Below, piece after piece: positions 1 through 6,672 of a stretch of DNA of 13,882 bases. Location: contig CANQBY010000013.1 in NCBI GenBank assembly GCA_947589695.1, positions 1-13,882 of the forward strand, given 5' to 3'. How positions within the stretch are numbered: the stretch's first letter is position 1; each line of letters starts with the position of its first letter. Under the pieces are notes generated by a model. The model saw only the letters and a list, made by a program, of their open reading frames with translations. It was not told the DNA's origin and searched no databases. This DNA comes from an uncultured Bacilli bacterium (GTDB lineage: Bacteria > Bacillota_I > Bacilli_A > RF39 > UBA660). Position numbers and translations under genes: made by a program.

Positions 1-2
1 AC

Positions 3-1505
3 GAATCTGATAGTGAGAGTGTCCTTAATCAAAGAAATATGCTAATGAATTTTGTAAAGATGCAAGGATTTATCTTTGCATCAGAATATGTTGATGATGG
101 TTATTCTGGAACTAATTTTGAACGACCAGGATTTTCAAAAATGCTTGAAGATATAAAAGAAAAGCGTATCAACTTAGTTATCGTAAAAGATTTATCTAGG
201 CTTGGAAGAGATCATATTATGACTGGTTATTATGTAGAAAATTTCTTCCCTGAAAATGGAATAAGATTTATTTCTATGCAAGAGGGTTATGACAATGCAA
301 TTAACCAAGCTAGTAATGATTCTTCAACTTTTATATTTGCTTGTAATGATTATTATAGTAAGCAAAACTCTATAAAAATTCGTAATGTCTTAAATGATAA
401 AAGAAGAAATGGTAAGTTTATTGGTAGTGCTCCGAGTTATGGTTATTTAAGAGATCCAGATGATAAGGGACACTTAATACCTGATCCAGAATATGCTCCT
501 ATCGTAAAAAAAATATTTGATATGGCATATGAAGGAGTTGGATTATCTGCCATAACAACTTATCTAAATGAAAGTAAAATTAAAACTCCAAGTAGTCTTA
601 AAAGAAAAAATTTACATGCTAAAAATAAATATAATCCTATATGGACTATATCTTCTGTTAAAAAGATTTTAAAAAATCAAATGTATGTTGGCGATATGGT
701 ACAAAGTGTTCAAACGAAAGTATCTTATAAATCTAAAAAGAAAAAGATACTTCCAAAAGGTAATTGGGATATTGTTAAAAACACTCATGAACCAATAGTG
801 GATAGAGTTATATTTGAACATGTTCAAGATAATGTTAAAAGAACAAATTATACAGCAAATACCAAAAGAGAAAAAAGACTATTTGAAAACTTATTATATT
901 GCAAAGAATGTGGTAATATGCTTACGATTACCTATAAAAAGAAACAAGATTATTGGACAATTAATTGTAATAGATATTCAAGAGATCCTAAAAGAAGGAT
1001 GTGTGAGCCACATTTTATTCCTTATGATAAGTTAGAGAATGCTTTATTAGATACGATTAAAAAGACTTGTAAACAATATTTAAAAGCTATTAATGTATCT
1101 AATATTGCAAATGAAATTAATAATAAGAAAAAGAATAATTTTAAGACACAAGAAAAAATAAAAGAGTTAGAATCAAAAGAAAAGGAATATCTTAATAAAT
1201 TAGATACACTTTATGAAGATAAATTTAAAGGATTAGTATCAGAAGAAATGTATAAAAGAATTGCTAATGATACTGAAGTTTTATTAACCAAATTAAGAAA
1301 AGAAATAAATAAGTTGAAGGATGATAACAAAGTTATAAAAAATAAAACTGATGATTTAAAACAATATGAAGAAAAGATAAAATCTTTAATTAACATTGAA
1401 AATCCTACAAGAGAACTTATGCAAACTATCATTGATAAAATAGTTATAGATAAAGATAAAAATATTGAAATAATTTATAAATTTAGCATATTAAATAATC
1501 TTTAA
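3..1505 (+). CDS. Large serine recombinase (TnpX/TndX-like integrase), 5' end cut by window edge
   Basis: Site-specific recombinase of the large serine family, expected to integrate and excise the element that carries it. The frame is open to the first base of the window, so the gene starts upstream; what is visible begins E-S-D-S-E-S-V-L-N-Q-R. The catalytic serine motif (Y-x-R-x-S) should lie just before this and is not seen. The rest of the resolvase domain is present: E-Y-V-D-D-G-Y-S-G-T-N-F-E-R-P-G-F near residue 30 and K-D-L-S-R-L-G-R-D near residue 62. A recombinase domain follows, then a zinc ribbon (C-K-E-C at residues 300-303, with further Cys near residues 322 and 338), then a lysine/glutamate-rich coiled coil at about residues 375-463. 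At about 500 visible residues the length fits the family. The next gene lies about 100 bases downstream on the same strand. Confidence 0.92.
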   Translation, partial: ESDSESVLNQRNMLMNFVKMQGFIFASEYVDDGYSGTNFERPGFSKMLEDIKEKRINLVIVKDLSRLGRDHIMTGYYVENFFPENGIRFISMQEGYDNAINQASNDSSTFIFACNDYYSKQNSIKIRNVLNDKRRNGKFIGSAPSYGYLRDPDDKGHLIPDPEYAPIVKKIFDMAYEGVGLSAITTYLNESKIKTPSSLKRKNLHAKNKYNPIWTISSVKKILKNQMYVGDMVQSVQTKVSYKSKKKKILPKGNWDIVKNTHEPIVDRVIFEHVQDNVKRTNYTANTKREKRLFENLLYCKECGNMLTITYKKKQDYWTINCNRYSRDPKRRMCEPHFIPYDKLENALLDTIKKTCKQYLKAINVSNIANEINNKKKNNFKTQEKIKELESKEKEYLNKLDTLYEDKFKGLVSEEMYKRIANDTEVLLTKLRKEINKLKDDNKVIKNKTDDLKQYEEKIKSLINIENPTRELMQTIIDKIVIDKDKNIEIIYKFSILNNL

Positions 1506-1508
1506 TTA

Positions 1509-1533
1509 ACTTTGCTCCATTCAGGAACAAAGT
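1509..1533 (+). terminator. Hairpin just after the recombinase gene, possible terminator
   Basis: The arms ACTTTG-c-TCC and GGA-a-CAAAGT form nine pairs with one mismatch around a five-base loop (1519-1523), four bases after the recombinase stop. No T-run follows, so it is not a classical intrinsic terminator. It could instead stabilise the 3' end of the mRNA or be a recombination-related structure. Confidence 0.35.
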
Positions 1534-1607
1534 ATACATAGTAAAAGCTGGATTATTTAAATTTAAACCATAAAAGATTTAAAACATTAAGGAGTTGAAA
1601 TTTAGAA

Positions 1608-3176
1608 ATGGACATTGTAAAAGACAAACCCTCAGATTGGCCCGCCAATGCAATTGAATGTCAATTAAGTAATATTTATGAATATATAGAAATATTTAAA
1701 AAAGAGCCAAATTATAAGAACAAAGAAATATTAGTATCTTTAATTAGTGATTATGATCTTAATCAAAGATCTACATTAGGGCTATGTAGAACTACAGAAT
1801 ATGAAGTAGCAATTTTAAATACATTGTATTTAGAATCACATTTGTTAAATTTAAATGCACTTAGGACTTATTTATACGAATTAGTGGGTTATAAAACGAG
1901 AATGCAAAAAATGCTATCATGGTTGCCAGAAGCTAATGAATCTATGGAGATTAATGAATTTGAAGGTTTAATACCAGAATTAAAGTTATATTACCTTTCT
2001 TATCAGAAATTTACTATTGAAAAAAGTAAAGATTATTCAGAACAATTGATTGAATTGGTTGAAAATATAATTGATATTATAAATGCTGAAGAAACAAAAA
2101 AGGAATTAATTACTAGTATTACTCATTCATATATTTCCTTGCTAAATGATATAAGCTATTTTAGATGTGTAAAAAGAACAAGAATTTGGGCATTTAAACG
2201 AGAAGAAATATATAGTTTATATAAATTGGCATCAAAGTTGATAAGGCTTGATTGTGATAACCCTATTAAACGACCATTAAAAGGTGTTCTTATGACAAGT
2301 ATTAGCAATTATGTTTTAAAGTCAAGAAATAATTATAACGAAGATTATATTTGCAAGTATATTAGCAGCGAGGTTGCGGCTAAAAGCATTAAAAATCATC
2401 AAATATGGATTTCTCCAATAGAAAAATTAAATGATATTAGAGAGCAGAAAATTATACCAGAATTATATGAAAATACTGATTGGTGTGATTATGCTTGGGT
2501 TAAAAATATAGACTTATCTTCTAAAAGACAGTATTATGTATCATCGTTTTGTAAAACAATTGGAGATAAAAATATGATTAATAATTATGGCAATTGTATA
2601 TATGGATATAAAGATGATCGCATGGCAGAAATATTATCTCCAATTATATGTAATGAAAATAAGGAATTTCCATCATTTTCGCAAGTTATGGCCTTTGATG
2701 TAATTTATGACAAAGAAGAAGCGATTAAAGAATTGAATTTTTTATGTAGTATAATTGACTGTTTTGATATAGATGATAAAAGTAAAAATAGTTTTTTAGA
2801 AGAAATAATGCAATATTGGATATTGTCCATAAAGGACCCTCAATGGTCTTACGAAAAAGAAAGACGATATGTTTTATTCATGTATAAGGATTATGAATAT
2901 AAGGAATTAGATTTATCTGATCCTAATTATTTAAAAATAAAATCATCGTTATTTATTCATCCTGATTTTATTTTAGGTGCAAATCCTGTAAAAAATTATA
3001 TTAAAAATATGGTTGATAATAAAAGAACAGCAATTTATATGAAGCCTTATTTATTCTGTAATAATTGTTTAAATAGAGATTTTGACATTGTTATAGATAA
3101 TAAAAATAATAAAAAATGTCCAATTTGCGGATCAAAAAATATTATAATTGAAGATCCACTTAAAATTAAAAATTAA
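1608..3176 (+). CDS. DUF2971-like protein with C-terminal zinc ribbon; element cargo of unknown function
   Basis: A 522-aa soluble protein. Residues 1-240 are helical and I recognise no family there. Residues about 245-425 resemble DUF2971: an I-W-I-S-P-I-E-K-L-N-D block (266-276), Y-Y-V-S-S-F-C (309-315), N-N-Y-G-N-C-I-Y-G-Y (325-334), and the W-S-Y-E-K-E-R-R-Y (413-421) that ends many DUF2971 domains. A zinc ribbon closes the protein, with Cys at 484, 487, 504 and 507. DUF2971 proteins are often found on mobile elements and near defence genes, but no reaction is established. The ATG at 1608 has AAGGAG at 1589-1594, a slightly long spacing of 13. The gene is the last before the right end of the element, a common place for cargo. 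A role in phage or plasmid defence is inference only. Confidence 0.7.
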   Translation: MDIVKDKPSDWPANAIECQLSNIYEYIEIFKKEPNYKNKEILVSLISDYDLNQRSTLGLCRTTEYEVAILNTLYLESHLLNLNALRTYLYELVGYKTRMQKMLSWLPEANESMEINEFEGLIPELKLYYLSYQKFTIEKSKDYSEQLIELVENIIDIINAEETKKELITSITHSYISLLNDISYFRCVKRTRIWAFKREEIYSLYKLASKLIRLDCDNPIKRPLKGVLMTSISNYVLKSRNNYNEDYICKYISSEVAAKSIKNHQIWISPIEKLNDIREQKIIPELYENTDWCDYAWVKNIDLSSKRQYYVSSFCKTIGDKNMINNYGNCIYGYKDDRMAEILSPIICNENKEFPSFSQVMAFDVIYDKEEAIKELNFLCSIIDCFDIDDKSKNSFLEEIMQYWILSIKDPQWSYEKERRYVLFMYKDYEYKELDLSDPNYLKIKSSLFIHPDFILGANPVKNYIKNMVDNKRTAIYMKPYLFCNNCLNRDFDIVIDNKNNKKCPICGSKNIIIEDPLKIKN

Positions 3177-3204
3177 AAAATAAAAAATTACACATTGATT
3201 ATCG

Positions 3205-3213
3205 CCAGGCGGT
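3205..3213 (+). other. Probable attR junction inside the amidase gene
   Basis: The sequence around 3201-3216 changes from element sequence to codons for G-G-D-G-A-E. In intact amidases of this type I know the motif as N-H-I-N-A-G-G-G-D-G-A-E, so the crossover most likely lies in the run of glycine codons. A GG dinucleotide at 3208-3209 or 3211-3212 would suit a 2-bp serine-recombinase core. The left junction is outside the window, so the core cannot be fixed. Confidence 0.55.
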
Positions 3214-4143
3214 GATGGTGCAGAAGTAATTTATGCTTTACGTAATAGTGATGCTTTATCACGAAAAATAACTGATGAATTTATAAAATCAGGTCAAAAT
3301 GTAAGAAAGTATTATCAAAGAAGATTACCAAGTGATTCAAGTAAAGATTACTATTACATGCTTAGAAATACTCCTAATAATGAAACGGTGATTGTAGAAT
3401 ATGGTTTTGCTGATTCAACTGGTGATGATGTTAATCAAATAAAGAATAATTGGCAGAATTTAGCGGAAGCAGTAGTTAGAGCATTAGCTAGTTATATAGG
3501 AGTTACTTATACACCACCAGAAGGAGAAGCTAGTAATTATTATATTGTTAAAAAAGGTGACACATTATATAGTATTGCTCGAGAATATGGGGTTAGTGTG
3601 GATGAATTAAAGAAGGCTAATAATTTACAAAGTAATAATTTAACCATTGGGATGAGTTTAATGATTCCAGAGTTTGATGATGAAGTGCAAAATGAAGAGT
3701 ATTATATAGTAAAAGCGGGTGATACTTTATATAAGATTGCTGGATTATATGGGATGACTGTTAATGAACTTAAGGCGTTAAATAATTTGACATCTAATAA
3801 TTTAAGTATTGGACAACGACTTAGAGTGGTAAGTGAATCTCTTCCAAGCATAAATACTTATACGGTCCAAAAAGGCGATTCTTTATATAGTATTGCTAAA
3901 AAATTTGGGATTACCGTGGATGAGTTAAAGAAAGCTAATAATAAAACTTCTAATTTACTTACAATTGGCGAAACATTAAACATTCCAGATAATAATACTA
4001 GTCCAGGAAGAGTGCATACAGTGCAAGCAGGCGATACTTTATATAGTATAGCAAGACTTTATAATACGACAGTTAGTGATGTAATGCGACTTAATAATTT
4101 GGCTAATAGTATTTTAACAATAGGAATGAAACTTAATGTTTAA
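3208..4143 (+). pseudogene. N-acetylmuramoyl-L-alanine amidase (amidase_3) with four LysM domains, 5' half displaced by the element
   Basis: This is the 3' part of a secreted cell-wall amidase that cleaves the bond between N-acetylmuramic acid and L-alanine. The visible frame starts at G-G-D-G-A-E, runs through the end of the amidase_3 domain including the probable catalytic glutamate in V-I-V-E-Y-G-F (near 3394), and then gives four LysM repeats that bind peptidoglycan. The zinc ligands (GHGG His, Glu, S-x-H His) belong to the missing 5' part. Translation from here is unlikely: the frame is closed by TGA at 3196, the first ATG is 3358, and no Shine-Dalgarno site precedes it. The reading frame is otherwise intact, so precise excision of the element could restore the gene. 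It may thus be reversibly interrupted rather than decayed. Confidence 0.85.
3538..4140 (+). repeat. Four tandem LysM-coding repeats
   Basis: Four repeats of about 44 codons lie at 3538-3669, 3700-3831, 3856-3987 and 4012-4140. Each has the core [YH]-x-V-[KQ]-x-G-D-[TS]-L-Y-[SK]-I-A and ends in I-G-x-x-L-x-[IV]. They share several stretches of identical DNA such as tttatatagtattgc-like blocks. Linkers of 8 to 10 residues separate them. Confidence 0.9.
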
Positions 4144-4179
4144 AAATTAATTAATTTATCTAGAAATAATAATTATTTA

Positions 4180-4188
4180 TGTTATACT
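4180..4188 (+). promoter_or_regulatory. Extended -10 promoter of dut
   Basis: TGT-TATACT is an extended -10 element 20 bases before the dut start. I see no convincing -35 box. It gives dut its own promoter downstream of the interrupted amidase. Confidence 0.55.
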
Positions 4189-4208
4189 AATTAATGGAGG
4201 ATATAAAA

Positions 4209-4652
4209 ATGGAAAGTAAATTAAAGATTAAAAAAGTGAATGAAAAAGCAAAAATACCAATGTATGGATCAGTAGAGGCAGCTGGATTTGATTTGTATGG
4301 AGTAAATGAAGAAGACGTAACTATTAAAGCACATGAGACTGTTTTAATAAAGACGGGACTTTCTATGGAAATACCAACTGGATATGCAGGGTTAATTTTT
4401 GCAAGAAGTGGTTTAGCAACCAAAAAAGGTTTAGCACCCGCTAATTGTGTTGGAGTAGTTGACGCAGATTATCGAGGAGAAGTAATGGTAGCTTTACATA
4501 ATCATACAAATGAAGATAAAACTATTGAAGCTTTTGAAAGAATAGCGCAAATGATTATTATGCCTTATTTAAAAGTAGATTTTGAAGAAGTAGAGGAACT
4601 TACAGATACAGAAAGAGGCCAAAATGGGTTTGGTTCAACAGGTAAAAAATAA
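4209..4652 (+). CDS. dut: dUTP diphosphatase (dUTPase)
   Basis: Trimeric cytoplasmic enzyme that splits dUTP into dUMP and pyrophosphate, keeping uracil out of DNA and feeding thymidylate synthesis. At 147 aa it has the normal bacterial length and all five family motifs in order: A-A-G-F-D-L-Y, A-R-S-G-L-A, G-V-V-D-A-D-Y-R-G-E-V (with the catalytic Asp), the E-R-I-A-Q-M motif, and the glycine-rich tail R-G-Q-N-G-F-G-S-T-G. An in-frame ATG at 4194 is rejected because GGAGG at 4196-4200 would lie inside it; that site is ideally placed 8 bases before the ATG at 4209. The gene appears monocistronic, between an extended -10 promoter and a strong terminator. Confidence 0.97.
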   Translation: MESKLKIKKVNEKAKIPMYGSVEAAGFDLYGVNEEDVTIKAHETVLIKTGLSMEIPTGYAGLIFARSGLATKKGLAPANCVGVVDADYRGEVMVALHNHTNEDKTIEAFERIAQMIIMPYLKVDFEEVEELTDTERGQNGFGSTGKK

Positions 4653-4653
4653 T

Positions 4654-4702
4654 TTATCTAAAAAAGAATACTTACAATAAATAAGTATTTTTTTTTAGAT
4701 AA
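4654..4702. terminator. Long bidirectional intrinsic terminator between dut and cwlJ
   Basis: The 21-base arms 4654-4674 and 4682-4702 pair with one G-T wobble around a 7-base loop. The outer part of the stem is A-rich on one side and T-rich on the other, so transcripts from either side end in a T-run. It begins 2 bases after the dut stop and ends 6 bases before the cwlJ stop, serving both convergent genes. Confidence 0.9.
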
Positions 4703-4708
4703 GTATTA

Positions 4709-5134
4709 TTAATAGATTTGAGGACAAACACCACTGTCGGGGCGATAGAAACAATGATTTTTATATTTGCCTGCGAGAGGTTGGCTGTACCATTTGGATT
4801 GACAGGAAGTACTACTATTTCCGGGGGCATAAAACCATAAAGCATGAGTAGCAGGATAGTAATATTCGCCCATTAAAATACGTTTGGCTAAGTTTTTTTC
4901 ATTAGTGGTTGCTGATCCATAAAAAAGGGGAGAGTCTGCGCCTACAAATTGATTGGGTTGGTAGATGGCGTCACTTACCGAATCAATATCTTTAAAAGTA
5001 TAGCAGTCGGCTAAAACTCTATTTACAACAACATTGCCAACCATAAGCATACCTAATTCACCTTCAGTTTGGGCTTCGGCTCGCATAATTCGGGCGAGTA
5101 AATCTAAATCTTTAGAGTTATAATTTATAATCAT
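4709..5134 (-). CDS. cwlJ: CwlJ-type spore germination cell wall hydrolase (Hydrolase_2 family)
   Basis: Cortex-lytic enzyme of the SleB/CwlJ family, which degrades spore cortex peptidoglycan (muramic-delta-lactam-containing) during germination. At 141 aa it consists of the Hydrolase_2 domain alone, with no signal peptide and no N-terminal peptidoglycan-binding domain. That matches CwlJ (about 142 aa) rather than the longer secreted SleB. Diagnostic stretches are L-A-R-I-M-R-A-E-A (residues 12-20, containing the proposed catalytic Glu), G-M-L-M-V-G-N-V-V-V-N-R, I-Y-Q-P-N-Q-F, A-L-W-F-Y-A-P, and K-N-H-C-F-Y near the C-terminus. An AGGTGAT site precedes the ATG. CwlJ usually needs a coat partner such as GerQ, and none is visible here. 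It could in principle be another Hydrolase_2 member, but length and motifs favour CwlJ. Confidence 0.88.
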   Translation of the reverse strand: MIINYNSKDLDLLARIMRAEAQTEGELGMLMVGNVVVNRVLADCYTFKDIDSVSDAIYQPNQFVGADSPLFYGSATTNEKNLAKRILMGEYYYPATHALWFYAPGNSSTSCQSKWYSQPLAGKYKNHCFYRPDSGVCPQIY

Positions 5135-5187
5135 TTATAATCACCTATTTTATTATATGAAAAAAGCTAGAAAAATGAATTAAGATG

Positions 5188-5196
5188 TGTTATAAT
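5188..5196 (+). promoter_or_regulatory. Extended -10 promoter of the tRNA-Trp gene
   Basis: TGT-TATAAT, a perfect extended -10 element, ends 13 bases before the mature tRNA 5' end. The -35 region (about 5168-5173) is poor. Confidence 0.7.
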
Positions 5197-5209
5197 ACTT
5201 TTATCACGT

Positions 5210-5283
5210 AGGGGCGTGGTATAATGGTAGCATAGGAGTCTCCAAAACTTTTGATGGGAGTTCGATTCTCTCCGCCCCTGCCA
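5210..5283 (+). tRNA. trnW: tRNA-Trp (anticodon CCA)
   Basis: A 74-nt cloverleaf with encoded CCA. The acceptor stem is AGGGGCG (5210-5216) with CGCCCCT (5273-5279), discriminator G5280 and CCA 5281-5283. The anticodon arm is GGAGT/ACTTT around CTCCAAA, with anticodon CCA at 5242-5244. The T arm is GGGAG-TTCGATT-CTCTC. The D arm is weak: of four possible pairs (10-25, 11-24, 12-23, 13-22) only U11-A24 is Watson-Crick, two are G-U and A12-C23 is a mismatch. It reads UGG and fits standard-code usage in the neighbouring genes. Confidence 0.97.
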
Positions 5284-5301
5284 GAGAATTTTGAAATGGC
5301 T

Positions 5302-5329
5302 TTGAAAAGTTAGAAAAAGAATGTATAAT
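5302..5329 (+). promoter_or_regulatory. Consensus-like sigma-A promoter downstream of tRNA-Trp
   Basis: TTGAAA (5302-5307) and TATAAT (5324-5329) are 16 bases apart. The only thing directly downstream is a Shine-Dalgarno site and a tiny ORF at 5369. Confidence 0.6.
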
Positions 5330-5368
5330 GAAAATATATTCTTAAACTTGGAAGGAGCTGTTTTTTTA

Positions 5369-5429
5369 ATGAAAAAAATTTTAAGAGAAAAAAATTAATA
5401 AAGCATGCAGAAAAAGGGAAATATGAATA
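5369..5429 (+). pseudogene. Tiny ORF after tRNA-Trp, possibly frameshifted small gene
   Basis: AAGGAG (5352-5357) precedes an ATG at 5369 that encodes M-K-K-I-L-R-E-K-N and then stops at 5396. If one extra A is read in the A7 run at 5388-5394, the frame continues as K-L-I-K-H-A-E-K-G-K-Y-E and stops at 5427-5429, giving about 20 residues. The good promoter and ribosome site upstream suggest a real small gene, leader peptide or degraded remnant. I recognise no family, and a chance ORF is possible. Confidence 0.3.
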
Positions 5430-5442
5430 AAATATAGAAACT

Positions 5443-5473
5443 AAAAAAAGAATCCTTTACCAGATTCCTTTTT
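5443..5473. terminator. Terminator at the 3' end of nagZ
   Basis: GAATC (5450-5454) and GATTC (5463-5467) form the core stem, extended after one mismatch by A-run/T-run pairing on both sides. Read on the minus strand it ends in a T-run and just touches the nagZ stop codon. It could also stop transcription coming from the tiny ORF on the plus strand. Confidence 0.65.
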
Positions 5474-6626
5474 AAATTAAATTATATTTTTCTTTTAACT
5501 TTAAAATCTTTAAAACAGAGGTATTTATTTGATCTTCTGTAATTTTGTTTTCCTCTACTAATTTTTTGATTGTATTTACAGCATTGATAGGGTTACTGGG
5601 CATAAGTAAGATATCAATTCCGGCATTTATAGCAAGTTCGTATATCTCTTCGGTTGTATAATATTTGGTTAATGCTTTCATGTTTAGAGCGTCACTAATA
5701 ATAACATTGTCATATCCGAGTTCATTTTTTAAGATATCAGTAACAATTGTTTTGGATAAAGAGGCTGGAGTATAATCACCTGTAATTAAGGGTAAGCTTA
5801 GATGACCTATCATGATCATTTCGGCATTATTTTCAATGGCATTTTTAAAAGGGATTAATTCGGTCTTTAATAGTTCTTCTTTAGTTTTATTAATAATTGG
5901 TAAATCTATATGGGAATCAGTAGAAGTATCACCATGGCCGGGGAAATGTTTATATACAGGAATAATGTTATTATCACTTAGGCCTTTAGCTAACCCACGA
6001 GTCATTCTAGCAACTAAATAAGGATCACTACCAAAAGAACGATTACCAATAAGTTTATTATCTTCATTAGTTAAAACATCAGCGACAGGAGCAAAATCGA
6101 TATTAAGACCAAAATCATTTAGAATGTTTGCTAAATTTGTCCCTGTTTCATAGGCTTTTTCTTCATCTAAGGTAGCTCCAATACTAGCCATATCGGGTAT
6201 TTTTTCATAAGTATAGCCTTTAATATTAGAAAGGCGGTCAACTCGACCTCCTTCTTCATCAATACCTAAAAATATAGGTATTTCAGAATTATCTTTTAAA
6301 TCTTTAATGAAGCTTATAGCAGTAGAGTAATTTTTTAAATTTTCTTGAAAAAGAATAAAGCCTCCCGGCTTGGCAGTAGTTAAGATATTTTGTAAATTAG
6401 AATTTAAAGTATCACTACTTTCGTAAGATATAAATAACATTTGCCCAATTTTTTCTTCAATAGTTAGAGTATCGAAGATTTTTTCGGCTTTATTCTTGGT
6501 TGTTTCGGCGGGGAGATTAGGATCTTTTTCATCATCTAAATTGTTAGTTTCTTTGTGATTAAAGTAATAAATAGTCGGAACGGCACCAATAAGAATTAAA
6601 CATAAGAGGTAAGATATTTTTTTCAT
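5472..6626 (-). CDS. nagZ: Membrane-anchored GH3 beta-N-acetylhexosaminidase (NagZ-like)
   Basis: Glycoside hydrolase family 3 enzyme expected to release N-acetylglucosamine from muropeptides in peptidoglycan turnover. Residues 5-22 form a hydrophobic segment, with no clear lipobox, so it is probably an N-terminal anchor or uncleaved signal. The TIM-barrel domain follows from about residue 45. It shows G-I-D-E-E-G-G-R-V-D (121-130), the NagZ signature K-H-F-P-G-H-G-D-T-S-T-D-S-H (226-239) with the Asp237-His239 acid/base dyad, and the nucleophile Asp312 in I-I-S-D-A-L-N-M. At 384 aa it lacks the extra C-terminal domain of the longer Bacillus NagZ. AAGGAG precedes the ATG. It lies 46 bases downstream of the htrA-like gene on the same strand, so co-transcription is likely. 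Confidence 0.92.
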   Translation of the reverse strand: MKKISYLLCLILIGAVPTIYYFNHKETNNLDDEKDPNLPAETTKNKAEKIFDTLTIEEKIGQMLFISYESSDTLNSNLQNILTTAKPGGFILFQENLKNYSTAISFIKDLKDNSEIPIFLGIDEEGGRVDRLSNIKGYTYEKIPDMASIGATLDEEKAYETGTNLANILNDFGLNIDFAPVADVLTNEDNKLIGNRSFGSDPYLVARMTRGLAKGLSDNNIIPVYKHFPGHGDTSTDSHIDLPIINKTKEELLKTELIPFKNAIENNAEMIMIGHLSLPLITGDYTPASLSKTIVTDILKNELGYDNVIISDALNMKALTKYYTTEEIYELAINAGIDILLMPSNPINAVNTIKKLVEENKITEDQINTSVLKILKLKEKYNLI

Positions 6627-6672
6627 TTATTTCTCCTTATAAATTACTTAATATTATGATATGATTTAAAAT

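Larger units (their letters stand above)
1..3207 (+). mobile_element. Right end of an integrative element carrying a large serine recombinase and one cargo gene
   Basis: This stretch holds a large serine recombinase and an unrelated cargo gene, and it stops inside the reading frame of an amidase gene. From about 3208 the sequence reads G-G-D-G-A-E in the frame of an amidase_3 catalytic domain. Just upstream, that frame carries a TGA stop at 3196-3198 and unrelated AT-rich sequence. Large serine recombinases typically insert elements at short targets with a 2-bp core, and the recombinase usually lies near one end, as here. The left end and the 5' half of the amidase gene must lie upstream of the window. 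The element's size and type (conjugative, mobilisable or prophage) cannot be judged. The junction is placed to within roughly 10 bases. Confidence 0.75.

Noticed and set aside
3538..4140. Regularly spaced repeats as a CRISPR array
   Set aside because: They are protein-coding LysM repeats of about 130 bases that diverge at the DNA level.
4194..4208. Upstream in-frame ATG as start of dut
   Set aside because: The ribosome site GGAGG would lie inside the extra codons; the ATG at 4209 is properly spaced and fits family length.
5153..5182. Sigma-E promoter for cwlJ (CATATAAT on the minus strand)
   Set aside because: The -10 is good, but no -35 resembling GKCATATT lies at 13-14 bases; the nearest match (TTCATTTT) is only 11 bases away.
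5812..6021. Plus-strand ORF opposite nagZ
   Set aside because: It lies wholly within a well-supported GH3 gene and shows no ribosome site or recognisable protein feature; the same applies to the antisense ORFs at 1211-1432, 4187-4423 and 10860-11054 and the frame-shifted one at 814-1035.
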